From NCBI RefSeq assembly GCF_027595985.1, contig NC_073313.1, forward strand, positions 86,596,899 through 86,660,898: DNA of 64,000 bases, written 5' to 3'. The first letter of the stretch is position 1. Each line of letters starts with the position of its first letter. This document shows positions 21,341-31,785 of the stretch, one piece after another. The position numbers and the translations under genes were made by a program. Below the pieces are notes generated by a model, which worked only from the letters and a program-made list of their open reading frames with translations, was not told the DNA's origin and ran no database searches. This DNA comes from Sorex araneus. Lineage: Eukaryota; Chordata; Mammalia; Eulipotyphla; Soricidae.

Positions 21341-21734
21341 ACAAAACAGAACAGAAGCAGAAACTAACTTCCATGGAAACGATAGAGGCTATTGGGCAAG
21401 CTATACTTTTTACTTTTCAACTTGGGAAATGCACCTTAAGCTTGACATTCAGGGAACTTGGAAAAGATAACTGAGTTGGTATCACCTTTCAGAGCTTCTC
21501 TATCCTGCCCTTACCCTGACACCCTAGAAAAGCATAGCTGGCATGTGTCCCATTCCCTCTCAGTATAGCTGCCCAAGTAATGACACCAAGTCAGAGAATC
21601 AAGAAGTCACAAAGAGGAAATTCAAGGGAGGTCTTTCATAGTCAGGGACCTGGGAGGGAGGGTATGCAGACGCAAGTAGAGCACTGGAGTAGGGACTATG
21701 ACCTCTTTTATTATCACAATCAGAGCTGCCTTCT
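21341..21734. other. No recognisable feature
   Basis: Sequence downstream of the RAB33A 3' end; nothing assigned. Confidence 0.45.
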
Positions 21735-21885
21735 CGGAGTAGTTGCATGCAACCAATCCGGGTTTGATCCCTGGAGCCCCACATGGTTTCCCAGAGCCCA
21801 CCAGGAGTGATTTCTGAGTGTAGAGCCAGGACTAAGCCCGAGTACCCCATGGTTGTGACCCAAAAGCCAAATAAATAAATAAATG
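21735..21885 (+). mobile_element. SOR-type SINE, 5'-truncated
   Basis: Begins at the B-box region; tail of AAAT units. It lies just beyond the likely RAB33A poly(A) site. Confidence 0.8.
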
Positions 21886-21914
21886 TCTTCTTGAAGGAAA
21901 GCAAGACATGAAGG

Positions 21915-22054
21915 CATGCAGTAATCTATACAAATTTTATTTTTGTATTCGTTTGATGGAAACAAGCAGGTGTCAGCATTATGCAGGCACAGAACAAAAG
22001 GAAAAGGAAAAAGAACTCCAGTGATCCTTGCAGTGATATGCACACTATTTGGTT
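21915..22054 (-). other. RAB33A: RAB33A 3' UTR (inferred)
   Basis: Sequence between the stop codon and a canonical AATAAA. The length of about 140 nt is inferred from the signal, because no transcript is available here. Confidence 0.55.
21936..21941 (-). terminator. RAB33A: RAB33A polyadenylation signal
   Basis: AATAAA on the minus strand, 114 nt past the stop codon and followed by a SINE about 50 bp further on. Confidence 0.55.
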
Positions 22055-22510
22055 TCAACAAGGACAGGAAGTTTTACTGTTAGCTTCCTGCGGGAACTCC
22101 AGTTTCTGCACCTTCCCCTGCTGCCTTTCAGCATCGCGATAGAGCAGGGATTTCTGGGCCTTCAATCGGCAAGCCAGGCACATGAAAATGGACTCCACAT
22201 TCTGGCTCTCTTTGGGGTCCTTGGCCGATGTCTCAAACAAGAGCATGTTGTGGGCATCGGCAAATTTCAGGGCTAGGTTGGAGGGCACCTGGATCTGTTC
22301 CCTCAAGTCACACTTGTTGCCGACAAGCACTTTCGGGACCAGTGGGGGCACAGCATGCCCGTTGCATTCTTGGATCCACATTTTGAGGTTGGTGAAGGAG
22401 GTCATCTTGGTGACATCATAGACGAAGACCACTGCGTGCACATTGCGGTAGTAATGTTCAACCATGCTTTTGCGGAAGCGTTCCTGACCTGCCGTGTCCC
22501 ACACCTGAAC
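22055..22510 (-). CDS. RAB33A: RAB33A coding exon 2 (residues 87-237)
   Basis: This is the second and last coding exon of the small GTPase Rab33A. The minus strand reads a pyrimidine-rich acceptor (tttttcag) and then opens in frame with the G3 motif WDTAGQE (residues 90-96, switch II). It continues with NKCD (G4, 151-154) and ETSAK (G5, 179-183) and ends in Cys-Pro-Cys (235-237), the double-geranylgeranylation signal that anchors Rabs to membranes. Joined to exon 1 it gives 237 residues, the length I know for mammalian RAB33A, with no frameshift. Family knowledge: Rab33A acts at Golgi and post-Golgi vesicles in neurons and immune cells, including axonal membrane delivery. Its paralogue RAB33B binds ATG16L1. 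The Rab33A assignment over Rab33B rests on the N-terminus, the overall match and the AIFM1 neighbour. SINEs flank but do not enter the exon. Confidence 0.97.
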   Translation of the reverse strand, partial: VQVWDTAGQERFRKSMVEHYYRNVHAVVFVYDVTKMTSFTNLKMWIQECNGHAVPPLVPKVLVGNKCDLREQIQVPSNLALKFADAHNMLLFETSAKDPKESQNVESIFMCLACRLKAQKSLLYRDAERQQGKVQKLEFPQEANSKTSCPC

Positions 22511-22749
22511 CTGAAAAACAAGAGAGTCCACATCTGCATTCAGAAAAGGAAAGATGACTGGATAGGAGCAAAGATAGATCTGTGACAGGAAAATCAGGGA
22601 ACCGTGGCAAGTCCTGCCACGGTCTGGTGACAGTTGCTTTCAGGACTTAATAAAGCTTGTTTGTCAGTATACTACCTAAAGCACAGAGCCAACAGGACTG
22701 CAAGCCTGAGACCCAGACTATAAGAACCCAACTTAAAAATGTGACTGTC

Positions 22750-22915
22750 AGGGCCAGAGTGATAGCACAGTGGGTAGGGCATTTGTCTTGCACACAGCAC
22801 ACCTGAATTCGATTTCCAGAATCCCATATGGTCCACCCATGCACTGCCAGGAGTAATTCCTGAGTGCAGAGCCAGGATTAACCCCTGAGCATCACAGGAT
22901 GTGACCCAAAAAGTA
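22750..22915 (+). mobile_element. SOR-type SINE
   Basis: Full-length copy, antisense to RAB33A; tail gtgacccaaaaag. Confidence 0.93.
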
Positions 22916-22924
22916 AAAAAAAGT

Positions 22925-23065
22925 GTCTTCTGCCTTAGGGGTGGGAGGGAACTCGGGGACACCGGTGGAGGGAAGTCGATAATGGTGGTAGGGTTGGTGT
23001 TGGAACATTGTATGCCTGAAACTGTATTGTGAACAACTCTGTAAATTATAATACTTAATAAAAAA
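22925..23065 (+). mobile_element. L1-type 3' end
   Basis: Short L1 tail with ggtgttggaacattgtatgcc, tgaacaactctgtaa and a terminal ataaaaaa. It directly follows the tail of the preceding SINE. Confidence 0.75.
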
Positions 23066-23099
23066 TTGTTATATATTTCTTAATAAAAAAATATATATA

Positions 23100-23258
23100 G
23101 TTTTGGGGTGTCACCCCGCAGTGCTCAAGGGTTACTTCTGTCTCTCCACTCAGGAATTACTCCTGGTGGTGCTGGGGGAACCATATGGGACGCTGGATTA
23201 AACCTGGGTCAACTACATGCAAAGTAAATGCCCTACCTGTTGCACTATTACTCCAGCC
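23100..23258 (-). mobile_element. SOR-type SINE
   Basis: Full-length minus-strand copy. Confidence 0.9.
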
Positions 23259-23306
23259 CAAATTTTTAAAAGATTTTGAACTCCTGGCCCAGGGAGGTGG
23301 ATCAAA

Positions 23307-23410
23307 GGGCTGGAATAAATGCTTTTATGAGGTAGGACCAGTTTCCATCCCCAAGCACTGATCTGGGAGCAGTCCCTGAACACTGCTGAGTATGCACCAT
23401 CCCCACCATA
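23307..23410 (+). mobile_element. Degraded SOR-type SINE
   Basis: Head and tail words with a deleted centre. Confidence 0.5.
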
Positions 23411-23464
23411 AGAAAAAAACCCACAATACAACCAAACACATTTGAATTGAGTTGTTGAAAATCC

Positions 23465-23625
23465 TGGGGCCTAAAGGAGTAAAAAGGATAATGCTTTTGC
23501 CTTCTGTGTAACTGATCTAAGTTTGATCCTCAACACCGCATCATAAGTCCTGCCAGGAATAATTCCTGAGCACTGAACCAGTGAGTTAGCCCTGAGAACT
23601 GCTGGGTGTAGCCCAAAAATAAACA
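23465..23625 (+). mobile_element. SOR-type SINE, old
   Basis: Plus-strand order is clear: B box aagtttgatcctc, body aggaataattcctgagcac, tail gctgggtgtagccc. Confidence 0.75.
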
Positions 23626-23847
23626 AAAAGGTCTAAAGGCTTTTAGTTGAAAAACTAGAAAGCAAATTGATCCACTTGGCTAGAAGGCAAATTGGCAATA
23701 GTATCCAAAACCTTTAAAATGGTCAAAACTTTAAGAACTAGAATCCTACTTTCAAAAATCAATACAAAAGAAATAGCAGAGATGAGGCCAAAATTCTGTA
23801 CATATATTTAATCCGTTTTATTTATATTTCTTAAAAAACAGAAACAG

Positions 23848-24020
23848 GGCTGGAGCGATAGCACAGTGGGTAGGGCGTTTGCTTTGGATGCGGCCAACCC
23901 AGGTTCGATTCCCAGCATCCCATATGGCCCCCTGAGCATTGCCAAAAGTGATTCCTGAGTGCAGAGCCAGGAAAACTCCTGTGCATCATCGCCGGGTGTG
24001 ACCCAAAAACAAAAACAAAA
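23848..24020 (+). mobile_element. SOR-type SINE
   Basis: Near-consensus copy; first of three direct repeats in tandem. Confidence 0.94.
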
Positions 24021-24023
24021 CCA

Positions 24024-24195
24024 GGGGCTGGAGTGATAGCACAGCAGGTAGGGCGGGTAGGGCGTTTGCCTTGCACGCGGCTGACCCGGGTTCTAATCCC
24101 AGCATCCCATATGGTCCCCTGAGCACCGCCAGGGGTAATTCCTGAGTGAAGAGCCAGGAGTAACCCCTGTGCATCGCCAGGTGTGACCCAAAAAC
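24024..24195 (+). mobile_element. SOR-type SINE with head duplication
   Basis: Near-consensus, with the A-box-side word ggtagggc duplicated. Confidence 0.94.
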
Positions 24196-24227
24196 AAAAA
24201 CAAAAAAACCAAAAACAAACCCAGAAA

Positions 24228-24375
24228 CAGGGCCATAAAGATAGTACGGAGGTTAAGGTGTTTGCCTTGCATGCTGCCAACTCCAGTTCAATCCCCTGAG
24301 CACTGCTGAGAGTGACTTCTGAGCATAAGACTAGGAGTAGCCACTGAGCACTACCAGGTGTGACCCAACCCCTCC
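24228..24375 (+). mobile_element. SOR-type SINE, diverged
   Basis: Third of the tandem run; body shortened after the B box. Confidence 0.8.
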
Positions 24376-24453
24376 ATGAATAAAGAAAGTAAAACAGGAA
24401 CCAAGTTATTGGTATAGTTCAAGTGACCTAGCATGGGCAAGGCCCTGAGTTTT

Positions 24454-24634
24454 TTTGTTTTTTGTTTTTTTTTGGGGGGGTCACACCTGGCGATGCACAG
24501 GGGTTACTCCTAGCTCTGCACTCAGGAATTACTCCTGGCGGTGCTCAGGGGACCATATGGGATGCTGGGATTTGAACCCGGGTCGGCTGCGTGCAAGGCA
24601 AACGCCCTACCCGCTATGCTATCACTCCAGCCCC
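24454..24634 (-). mobile_element. SOR-type SINE with perfect target duplication
   Basis: Flanked by the 15-bp repeat aaggccctgagtttt at 24439-24453 and 24635-24649. Near-consensus body, so probably recent. Confidence 0.96.
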
Positions 24635-24754
24635 AAGGCCCTGAGTTTTATACCTGGGTTTGATCCCTGCCAGTACAGGGCCCTTCCTGCACCACTAGGC
24701 ACACACCAAATCTGGGACTTGTAGCCCTTGACCACCACCAGGTATAGCACTGTA

Positions 24755-24996
24755 GCACTGTCGTCCTCTTGTTCATCAATTTGCTCTAGTGGGCACTAGT
24801 AACATCTTCATTGTGCGACTTCTTGTTATTGTTTTTGGCATATCGAATACGCTAGGGGTTGCTTGCCAGGCTCTGCCATGTGGGCAAGATATTCTCGGTA
24901 GCTTGCTGGGCTCTCCGAGAGGGACAGAAGAATCAAACCCGGGCTGGCCACGTGCAAGGCAAACACCCTACCTGCTGTGCTATCGCTCCAGTCCTA
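24755..24996 (-). mobile_element. Long-form tRNA-headed SINE
   Basis: Complete minus-strand copy. Its 3' tail (left end) is a CACTGTAG/CACTGT tandem, not poly(A). Confidence 0.92.
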
Positions 24997-25014
24997 CCAC
25001 CAGTAGGACTCTTA

Positions 25015-25212
25015 TAAAACAAGGAAGGAAGGGAAGAAGGAAGAGAAGGAAGTAGGAAGAGAGGGAGAGAAGGAAGAAATGGAAAGAAGGAAGGAAGGAG
25101 AAGGAAGGAAGGAAGGAAGGAAGGAAGGAAGGAAGGAAGGAAGGAAGGAAGGAAGGAAGGAAGGAAGGAAGGAAGGAAGGAAGGAAGGAAGGAAGGAAGG
25201 AAGGAAAGAAAG
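25015..25212. repeat. GGAA-type microsatellite
   Basis: Purine-only tract with about 27 regular AAGG units at 25098-25206 after an irregular GA-rich start. Confidence 0.97.
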
Positions 25213-25214
25213 GA

Positions 25215-25345
25215 GAACTGGAGACATTGTTCAATGTGTCCAAGCACATGCTGTGTATACAGGAGCCCCAGGTGTGATTTCTGGCACCTCATGTTTCCCT
25301 GAGCAACACCAGCAGTGATCCCTGAGCACTAAACTTGTAGTATCT
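25215..25345 (+). mobile_element. SOR-type SINE, diverged
   Basis: Plus-strand copy immediately after the GGAA tract. Confidence 0.7.
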
Positions 25346-25439
25346 TCTGCACACCATCACTTATAGTTCAAAAACCAAAATTAAAAAATAGGAAAAAACT
25401 TCTGGAACCAACCAACTGCTCACTAGGGAAGGAATAAAG

Positions 25440-25560
25440 TGGGACCAGAGCAAGAGTATAAGAGTTAAGCTGCTCGCCTTATAGGCTGTAGACCCTAGTT
25501 TGATCCCCAGTGCCACACGATCTCCTGAGCCCCATGCATCCCTGGAAGGCTCCAGGCACA
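25440..25560 (+). mobile_element. Degraded SOR-type SINE
   Basis: Head and B box (tagtttgatccccag) present; tail lost. Confidence 0.6.
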
Positions 25561-25789
25561 GCCGGGATAGTGTGGATATCCCTGGCACCGCAAGACCTGA
25601 ACAGCCTGGCATCCTTAGGCCCTCATGTTGAACTGCCCATCTACTTGGCTAAGAACTCCCGGAAGTCTCTCCTGCTTCCCCTGAGAACTGCTTGGGTGGG
25701 GTGGGGCATGGCCCAAATAAAATGTACATTTTCCAGTGGCTATTATGCTGTCATAAAACTGTTTTAAAGAATACGGGCCAAAAAAAAAT

Positions 25790-25935
25790 AGGGGTCACAG
25801 AAATAGAGATAGTACAGTGAGTAAGGTGCTTGCCTTGCACACGAGTGAAGCAAGTTTGATCCCTGGCATCCTATCTGGTCCCCTAAGTCCACCAGGAGTG
25901 CTCCCTGAGTGCGGAACACTGAGAACAGATAGGTG
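25790..25935 (+). mobile_element. SOR-type SINE, diverged
   Basis: Clear head and B box; the tail is short. Confidence 0.82.
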
Positions 25936-26004
25936 TCTCAAAAACAAAAAAAAAATGAAAGGAATGAATGGTAGAGGAAATGCTCACAAACTATAAGTGA
26001 CAGG

Positions 26005-26150
26005 GTTGGGTAGATAGCTCAGAGGGCTGAAGTGCATGCATCGCATTTGGGAGCCCAAAGTTCCATTACCGGCACCCATGATCCCCTAAAAATCACTTGG
26101 GATAATAATTCCTGAGCACAACTGGTGTTACCCCCCCGCAAACGAAAATA
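26005..26150 (+). mobile_element. SOR-type SINE, old
   Basis: Diverged plus-strand copy; body partly deleted. Confidence 0.7.
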
Positions 26151-26253
26151 CATGTGGAAAAATAGATTTTTAATGGGATATGATCCCAATTATTTACAAA
26201 TATTAAAGAAATATTTACAGTGGAAAGACTGAGACACATTAGACCATTAATGA

Positions 26254-26429
26254 CTTTTTTTTGGCTTTTTGGGTCACACCCAGCGATGCACAGGAGTTAC
26301 TCCTGGCTCATGCACTCAGGTATTAACTCCGGGCAGTGCTCAGGGGACCATATGGGATGCTGGGAATCAAACCCGGGTCAGCCACGTGCAAGGCAAACGC
26401 CCTACCCGCTGTGCTATAGCTCCAGCCCC
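26254..26429 (-). mobile_element. SOR-type SINE with perfect target duplication
   Basis: Near-consensus; flanked by tagaccattaatga at 26240-26253 and 26430-26443. Confidence 0.96.
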
Positions 26430-26559
26430 TAGACCATTAATGATTCTTTATGGCAGTAGGAGTATAGTTGATACCTAGTTTCTTTATTTTTTCCCATATG
26501 TGTCTTCCAAATTTCCTCCTGCAAACACGCATCACCTTGTTTAAGGGTGTGTGTGACTT

Positions 26560-26865
26560 TCCATGTCTTTTGGGCCACATGCCTAATTCTCAGAGGCCAA
26601 TTCCAATTCAGTGCTGGTGGGAGAAAACCACGTGGTGTCAGGGATCCAATTACAGGCTTCCAAATGCATAGCATGCACTCCTGCCCTTTGAACCATCTCC
26701 CTGGCCCTTTGTATGACTGATATTTTTTGGGGGGCATACCTAGTGGTTGCTTGGGAACTACTCTTGTGTTACCTGGTCGGGGGGCTCAATACCAGTGATA
26801 CTTCAGTATCAAATACTTTTGATACTTTAGTCCTTTGAGAGACCTCCTCAGCCCTATCTATCACT
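26560..26865 (-). mobile_element. Two degraded SINE copies
   Basis: Minus-strand words at 26560-26710 (gtgtcagggatccaa) and 26725-26865 (gggcatacctagtggttgc). Both are very diverged. Confidence 0.45.
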
Positions 26866-26867
26866 TT

Positions 26868-27045
26868 CTGTTTGTTTGGGGGCAACATCTGGCAGAGCTC
26901 AGGGCTTCCTCCTTACTCTACACTCAGGAATCATTCCTGGCAGGGACTGGGGGACTATATAGGATGCTGGGGATTGAATCCAGGTCAGCTACTGCAAGGC
27001 AATTTCTCTACCAGCTGTACTTTGGCTCCCTGACCCCTGTGTGTT
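26868..27045 (-). mobile_element. SOR-type SINE, old
   Basis: Minus-strand copy with the full order of landmarks. Confidence 0.8.
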
Positions 27046-27074
27046 ACTTTTTATGATTTTCCCCCATTCCCTTT

Positions 27075-27340
27075 GTTGTTGCTGTTACAGTGATGACCGC
27101 GGTCAAGTATGTATTGGTTGTGATGCTTACACACTTGACTGAGGTGTTTGTGAGGTTGCACACTTTGGTTGCCTTGTTCACACACATCTGGCTGAGTCAG
27201 AGCTCACACACTTTGCACAGCCAGGAATCTAGGAAAACCAAGCATTCAAGATGGTATTTGGTGCACATGGGCTATGCTGAGGATCAAACTCATGACCTTG
27301 TGCTTACAACAACAGGCTCTTTCAGTGAAGGCGTCATTCC
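27075..27340. repeat. Member of an older unnamed repeat family
   Basis: Shows the clearest version of the shared pattern: gttgttgctgttacagtgatg, ggttgtgatgcttacacact, ttgcacactttggttg, then ggatcaaactcatg...gtgcttac. Related stretches lie at 2013-2290, 15085-15250 and 18805-18880. Confidence 0.45.
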
Positions 27341-27374
27341 CTGGATCCGTGAATGATTTCTGAAAGAAAACAAT

Positions 27375-27565
27375 TCTAGGGACTGGAAAGATAGTGGGTA
27401 GCATAGTAGGTAGGGAGAGATAGTGGGCAGGGCTTTTGCCTTGCATGCACCCAACCTGGGTTCAATCCCTAACATCCCATATAGTCCCTGAGCACTGCCA
27501 GGAATGATTCCTGAGCGCAAAGCCAGGAGAAACCCCTGAACAATGCCAGGTATGCCCCCGAAACA
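27375..27565 (+). mobile_element. SOR-type SINE with head duplication
   Basis: The segment gatagtgggtag/gatagtgggcag occurs twice in the head; the remainder is normal. Confidence 0.88.
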
Positions 27566-27589
27566 AAACAAAACCAAAAAAACAATTCT

Positions 27590-27760
27590 AGGAGCCAGAG
27601 AGATAATACACCAGGCAAGACACTTGCCTTGCACACTGCTGACTTGGTTTCAATCCCAATCCCTGGCACTCCATATAGTTCCCTGAGCCTTGCCAGCAGT
27701 GCTTCCTGAGCACAAAGTCAGGAGTCAGCCCTGAGCACCATGTGGTGTGGCCCCCCCAAA
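27590..27760 (+). mobile_element. SOR-type SINE
   Basis: Plus-strand copy whose tail runs through AAAT units into the following GGAA tract. Confidence 0.85.
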
Positions 27761-27789
27761 GAAAAATTAAAAAATAAATAAAGGAGAGA

Positions 27790-27885
27790 GAAGAAGGAAG
27801 GAAGGAAGGAAGGAAGGAAGGAAGGAAGGAAGGAAGGAAGGAAGGAAGGAAGGAAGGAAGGAAGGAAGGAAGGAAGAAGGAAGGA
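27790..27885. repeat. GGAA microsatellite
   Basis: About 20 regular GGAA units directly 3' of a SINE A-rich tail, suggesting growth from that tail. Confidence 0.97.
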
Positions 27886-27902
27886 AGACAATTTCATTTT
27901 TT

Positions 27903-28072
27903 TTTTTGCTTTTTTGGGTCACACCCAGCAATGCTCAGGGGTTACTCCTGGCTTTGCACTCAGGAATCACCCCTGGCGGTGCTTGGGGGACCATATGGGA
28001 TGCCGGGGATCGAACCCAGGTCGGCCGCGTGCAAGGCAAACGCCCTACCCGCTGTGCTATCACTCCGGCCCC
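27903..28072 (-). mobile_element. SOR-type SINE with perfect target duplication
   Basis: Flanked by gacaatttcatttttt at 27887-27902 and 28073-28088; near-consensus. Confidence 0.96.
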
Positions 28073-28088
28073 GACAATTTCATTTTTT

Positions 28089-28615
28089 AATCTCACATTT
28101 TTAAAAAAATTGATTTTAGTTCATGTCTTATATAAAAATACTAATTTAGCTCACTGGATTTTTCTTTTGTGCCTTGTGCCTTAGCTTTGGGAAATGCACG
28201 ATATCAGTAACATATGTAAAGCCAATTCCCAGGGAATACTCTCGAGTCAGCACACATTCAACCACAATCTATTTCCCTTTATACATCCAAAGTCTTGAAT
28301 AATGAAAATTCATATTCATAATGATGGTCCTAAGGCTCTATACAATTCTCAGTTATTGAAGAAAATTTGGTTATGGTCACTAATTGACTACTATGGCTCT
28401 TACAACAAAATACAGCCTTTATTTAGAGTTAGCACTCAGTAAGTATAATCTAGTAAATATAATTGAATCTCTTTGCAGAGTGAAGATCTTACAGGGTCCC
28501 AGAATCATCATTCTGAGCATCAATTTTCATTGTTTATCCTCTCCTTCATCTTCTTTATGGATATGGTTGTCATGGATTTTTTTACATGACCTTCAGATTT
28601 CACCCACTCCCTTAT
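28089..28615. other. No recognisable feature (RAB33A intron)
   Basis: Single-copy-looking intronic sequence, one of the longest SINE-free stretches in this intron. Confidence 0.5.
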
Positions 28616-28617
28616 TT

Positions 28618-28790
28618 TAATGGGGGTTGGGCACATCCAGCAGTGCTCGGAAGCACTTTCTGGCTCTTTGCTCAAGAATGACACCTGGCAATACTCAGGG
28701 AACCATATGTATTGCAGGGGATTGAACCAGTATTCGCAGGATGCAAGACCAGTGACATAACCCCTGTGCTATCTTTCCACCTGAAAGTTG
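28618..28790 (-). mobile_element. SOR-type SINE, old
   Basis: First of three minus-strand copies in a row. Confidence 0.78.
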
Positions 28791-28799
28791 TTCTTTCTT

Positions 28800-28975
28800 T
28801 TTTAATTATTGCGCCATACCCGGCAGTGCTCAGGGGTTACTCCTGGCTTTGCGTTCCAGGGTCAGGCCTGGTGGTGCTTAGGAAACCCTATGATTCCAGG
28901 GATCAAATGCAGGGCCTCCTGTATGCAAAGCATATGCTCCACCCAACCCCTTGAGCTATCTCTCTGGCCCCAGAT
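28800..28975 (-). mobile_element. SOR-type SINE
   Basis: Full order of landmarks; B-box region diverged. Confidence 0.82.
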
Positions 28976-29019
28976 TTTCACTTTCTGTTTTGATTGACTT
29001 TTTACCTTTTTTGTTTGTT

Positions 29020-29185
29020 TGTTTGTTTTTTTGGCTGTCCTCAGGACTTACTCCTGGCTCTGTGCCCAAGGATCACCCTTGGTGGGGCTCGGGGAATTCT
29101 GTGCTATGTCAGGGATTAAATCTGGGTCAACCACATACCACATGCATGGAAACACCTGACCTGCTATATTATCTCTCTGGTTCCT
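29020..29185 (-). mobile_element. SOR-type SINE, old
   Basis: Starts at a GTTT-rich tail; head degraded. Confidence 0.75.
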
Positions 29186-29589
29186 TCTATTTTGATTTCC
29201 ATGTCCCAGCCCCTCCTCTTCTCACTCCACGACTCAAGATAAGACTTTCACAGGAGTAGAGATTCTCATTTCTCTACTCCACTGTCTATGCATTCAGCTT
29301 TCCTAGTCCCGGACTGTATCAGCACAACATTCTCCCTGTCAGGTAAATGAGATGGCCCTCTACAACAGGTTGCGTCCAATGGAAATTTCTGTCTACAGTT
29401 ATTTTCCGTGAAATGTGGTTTCAACCTGCTTAGCTACAACTCTTTGGCCCTGTTAGTTGGCCTGACCTCACAGAATTGGTGGCTTCCTATATGCTCTATC
29501 CAAATGGGACCCATTATTTAAGGTTCACTCCCTGCTTCTACCCTTTTCCTAAAAATTTCAATTTCAACTGAATGCCCTTTTGGTAAGTT
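29186..29589. other. No recognisable feature (RAB33A intron)
   Basis: No repeat or exon identified. Confidence 0.45.
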
Positions 29590-29935
29590 TGTTTGAGGGC
29601 CACCCCCTTCAGTGCTCAGCGCTTACTCCTGGCTCTGCTCAGGGACCACTCCTCGTGGGACTTGAGAGATCAAATGGTGGACTGAAGCAATAGTTGCAGC
29701 AAGGAGGGCATTTGCCTTGCATGCAGCTGACCCAGGTTCGATACCAAGCATCCCATATGGTCCTCTGAGCACTGATAGGAATAATTCCTGAGTGCAGAGC
29801 CAGGAGTAACCCATGAGCATCTCCGGGTGTGACCCAAAACATAAGAGAGAGGCCATATGGGGTGCTCAGAATTGAACCCAGATTGGGTTTGTGCAAGGCA
29901 AGCTCCCTACCCACTATACTATTAGTCAGGATCCT
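29590..29935 (-). mobile_element. SOR-type SINE split by a younger SINE
   Basis: Minus-strand halves at 29590-29669 and 29846-29935 around a plus-strand insert. Confidence 0.8.
29670..29845 (+). mobile_element. SOR-type SINE nested in a SINE
   Basis: Full-length plus-strand copy; short agagag-like repeats at its edges. Confidence 0.88.
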
Positions 29936-30127
29936 CAATGCACTTTTCTTATGAATATCTATTGTACTTTGACTGTGCACTATGCCATTTAGAATATATC
30001 TGGTTGTTCTCAAATTGTGTCCTCATTGTTCTGGAGTCTCTTAAGCTAAAGGATAAGTTCCTCGCCCTCATGGTTGTCACTGTTGTCAACATATCCTCAT
30101 CATTCTCATTATTAAAAAGCAGTAGTG

Positions 30128-30255
30128 GGCTTAAGGGATAGTGCAATGGCTAAGGTGTTTGCCTTGTATGGCAGAATGTTCCTCAAGCACCACCAGGAGT
30201 GATCCTTAAGTAGAGAGCCAGGAGTAAGCACTGACCAATGGTAATGTAGCCCCGA
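30128..30255 (+). mobile_element. SOR-type SINE, centre deleted
   Basis: Head present; the B box is lost and the tail is weak. Confidence 0.65.
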
Positions 30256-30400
30256 AACGGAAAGAAAAAATAAGGACAGAAAGGGAAAAGAAAACAAAAA
30301 GAAAAGAGAGAGGAAAGGAAAGGGGGAGGAAAGGAGAGGGGAAGGAAGGGGAAGGGAGAGGAGCTGAGGGGAGAGGAGGGAAAGATAGCTAATGAGCACT
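30256..30400. repeat. Purine-rich (GGAAA) tract
   Basis: Irregular AAAG/GGAA run following the SINE tail. Confidence 0.85.
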
Positions 30401-30459
30401 GCAACCAGAACACACAAAAGCACAACTAAAAGTGTTCAACCTCCTGCTTATCTCTCTCT

Positions 30460-30640
30460 CTTTTTTTTTTTTTTTGCTTTTTGGGTCACACCCAACAATG
30501 CTCAGGGGTTTCTCTTGGCTCTGCACTCAGGTATTACTCCTGGCGGTGCTTGGAGGACCATATGGGATGCAAGGGATCCAACCCAGGTCGGCCGAGTGCA
30601 AGGCAAACGCCCTACCGGCTGTACTATCACTCTGGCCTCT
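30460..30640 (-). mobile_element. SOR-type SINE
   Basis: Near-consensus minus-strand copy with a T-run tail. Confidence 0.93.
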
Positions 30641-31049
30641 TCCGCTCATCATTTTGACTAGGTGTGCAGGACCATGACTAGGTGTGTGATACCAGTCAGT
30701 ACAACAACAATAACAAGCGGTAAAGTGGTTAAACAGCAGTATTGCCCCGAGTCACCAAAATCTGAGTAGCCTGGCATCCAAGGTTCTGCCAAGGTGGTTT
30801 CTCAAGGAGCATTCAACTTTGGTGATCCAAAACCAAAACCCAATAGAAAGCAGGAACCCCATAAGCTCCTGGGAGATTGATTTCCTCAAATTGAGACAGA
30901 AAAAAACAAGGGCTGCCAAGAGTAAGCCCTGAGCACCGAGGCTGTGCCCACGTCACCTCCCCACCCCTCCCTCCCCCCTCCTCCCCTTGCCCCCACTCCT
31001 CCCCCTCCCCCGCTCCCGCCAAACTAAAACAGTGAAGACAGAAAAGATT

Positions 31050-31215
31050 TTCTAGGACTGCAGTGACAGTACAGTGGGCAAGATGCTTCCTTCCAGTCCG
31101 GCTAACCCGGGTCCAATCCCTGGCACCCCATATTGTCCCCTGATCACTACCAGGAGTAATTTCTGAGTGCATAGCCAGGAGTAACCACTGATCATTACTG
31201 GGTGTGGCCCCAAAC
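31050..31215 (+). mobile_element. SOR-type SINE
   Basis: Plus-strand copy preceded by a C-rich tract (30960-31020) and a SINE 3' scrap at about 30905-30950. Confidence 0.85.
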
Positions 31216-31416
31216 CTCCCTGCCCTCTATAAAAGGGAAAATTTTTTTTCCTGTTTTAATTTGGAGAAATTACATACAACCTTCTCCACAAAGCCATTCT
31301 CTGCTTTTATTCACTCAGGAGAAGCCTGTGTTTTTGCTTAAATGTGTATTTCTCTCTCTCTCTCTCAAACACAAACTCTTTAAGTAAATTTCTTTCAATA
31401 AAACGATTTTACTTTG

Positions 31417-31580
31417 AGGCCAGAGCAAGAGTAAAGTGCATTGGGCACTTGCCTTACATGTAACAGACCCAAGTTTGATCTTTGGCACTCAGTAAGATTC
31501 CCCGAATCCCCACCATGAGTGTCTTTGAGCACAGAGAAAGGAGCAAGCTCTGAGCACTGCTGGGTGATTCTCCCCCCCAA
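31417..31580 (+). mobile_element. SOR-type SINE, diverged
   Basis: Plus-strand order is clear. Confidence 0.8.
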
Positions 31581-31607
31581 TACTATTTTACTTCACTAAA
31601 CATTTTT

Positions 31608-31785
31608 CTGGGGCCCTAGCCATAGTACAAAGGGTAGGGCACTTGCCTTGTACACACCTGACTTGGGTTTAACCCCAGCATCCTATATGGTCCCCCAAGC
31701 ACTGTCAGGAGTAATTTCTGAGCAAAGAGCCAGGAAAAAACCCTGAGTACCACCAGGTGTGGCCCAAAAACAAACAAAAAAAAAC
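31608..31785 (+). mobile_element. SOR-type SINE
   Basis: Full-length with a CAAACAAA tail. Confidence 0.87.

Noticed and set aside
1-22000. Terminal exon of ZNF280C expected from human gene order
   Set aside because: No zinc-finger coding sequence or recognisable 3' UTR was seen; it probably lies to the left of the window.
23848-24375. Regularly spaced direct repeats resembling an array
   Set aside because: They are independent tRNA-related SINEs in the same orientation, not a CRISPR-like or gene array.
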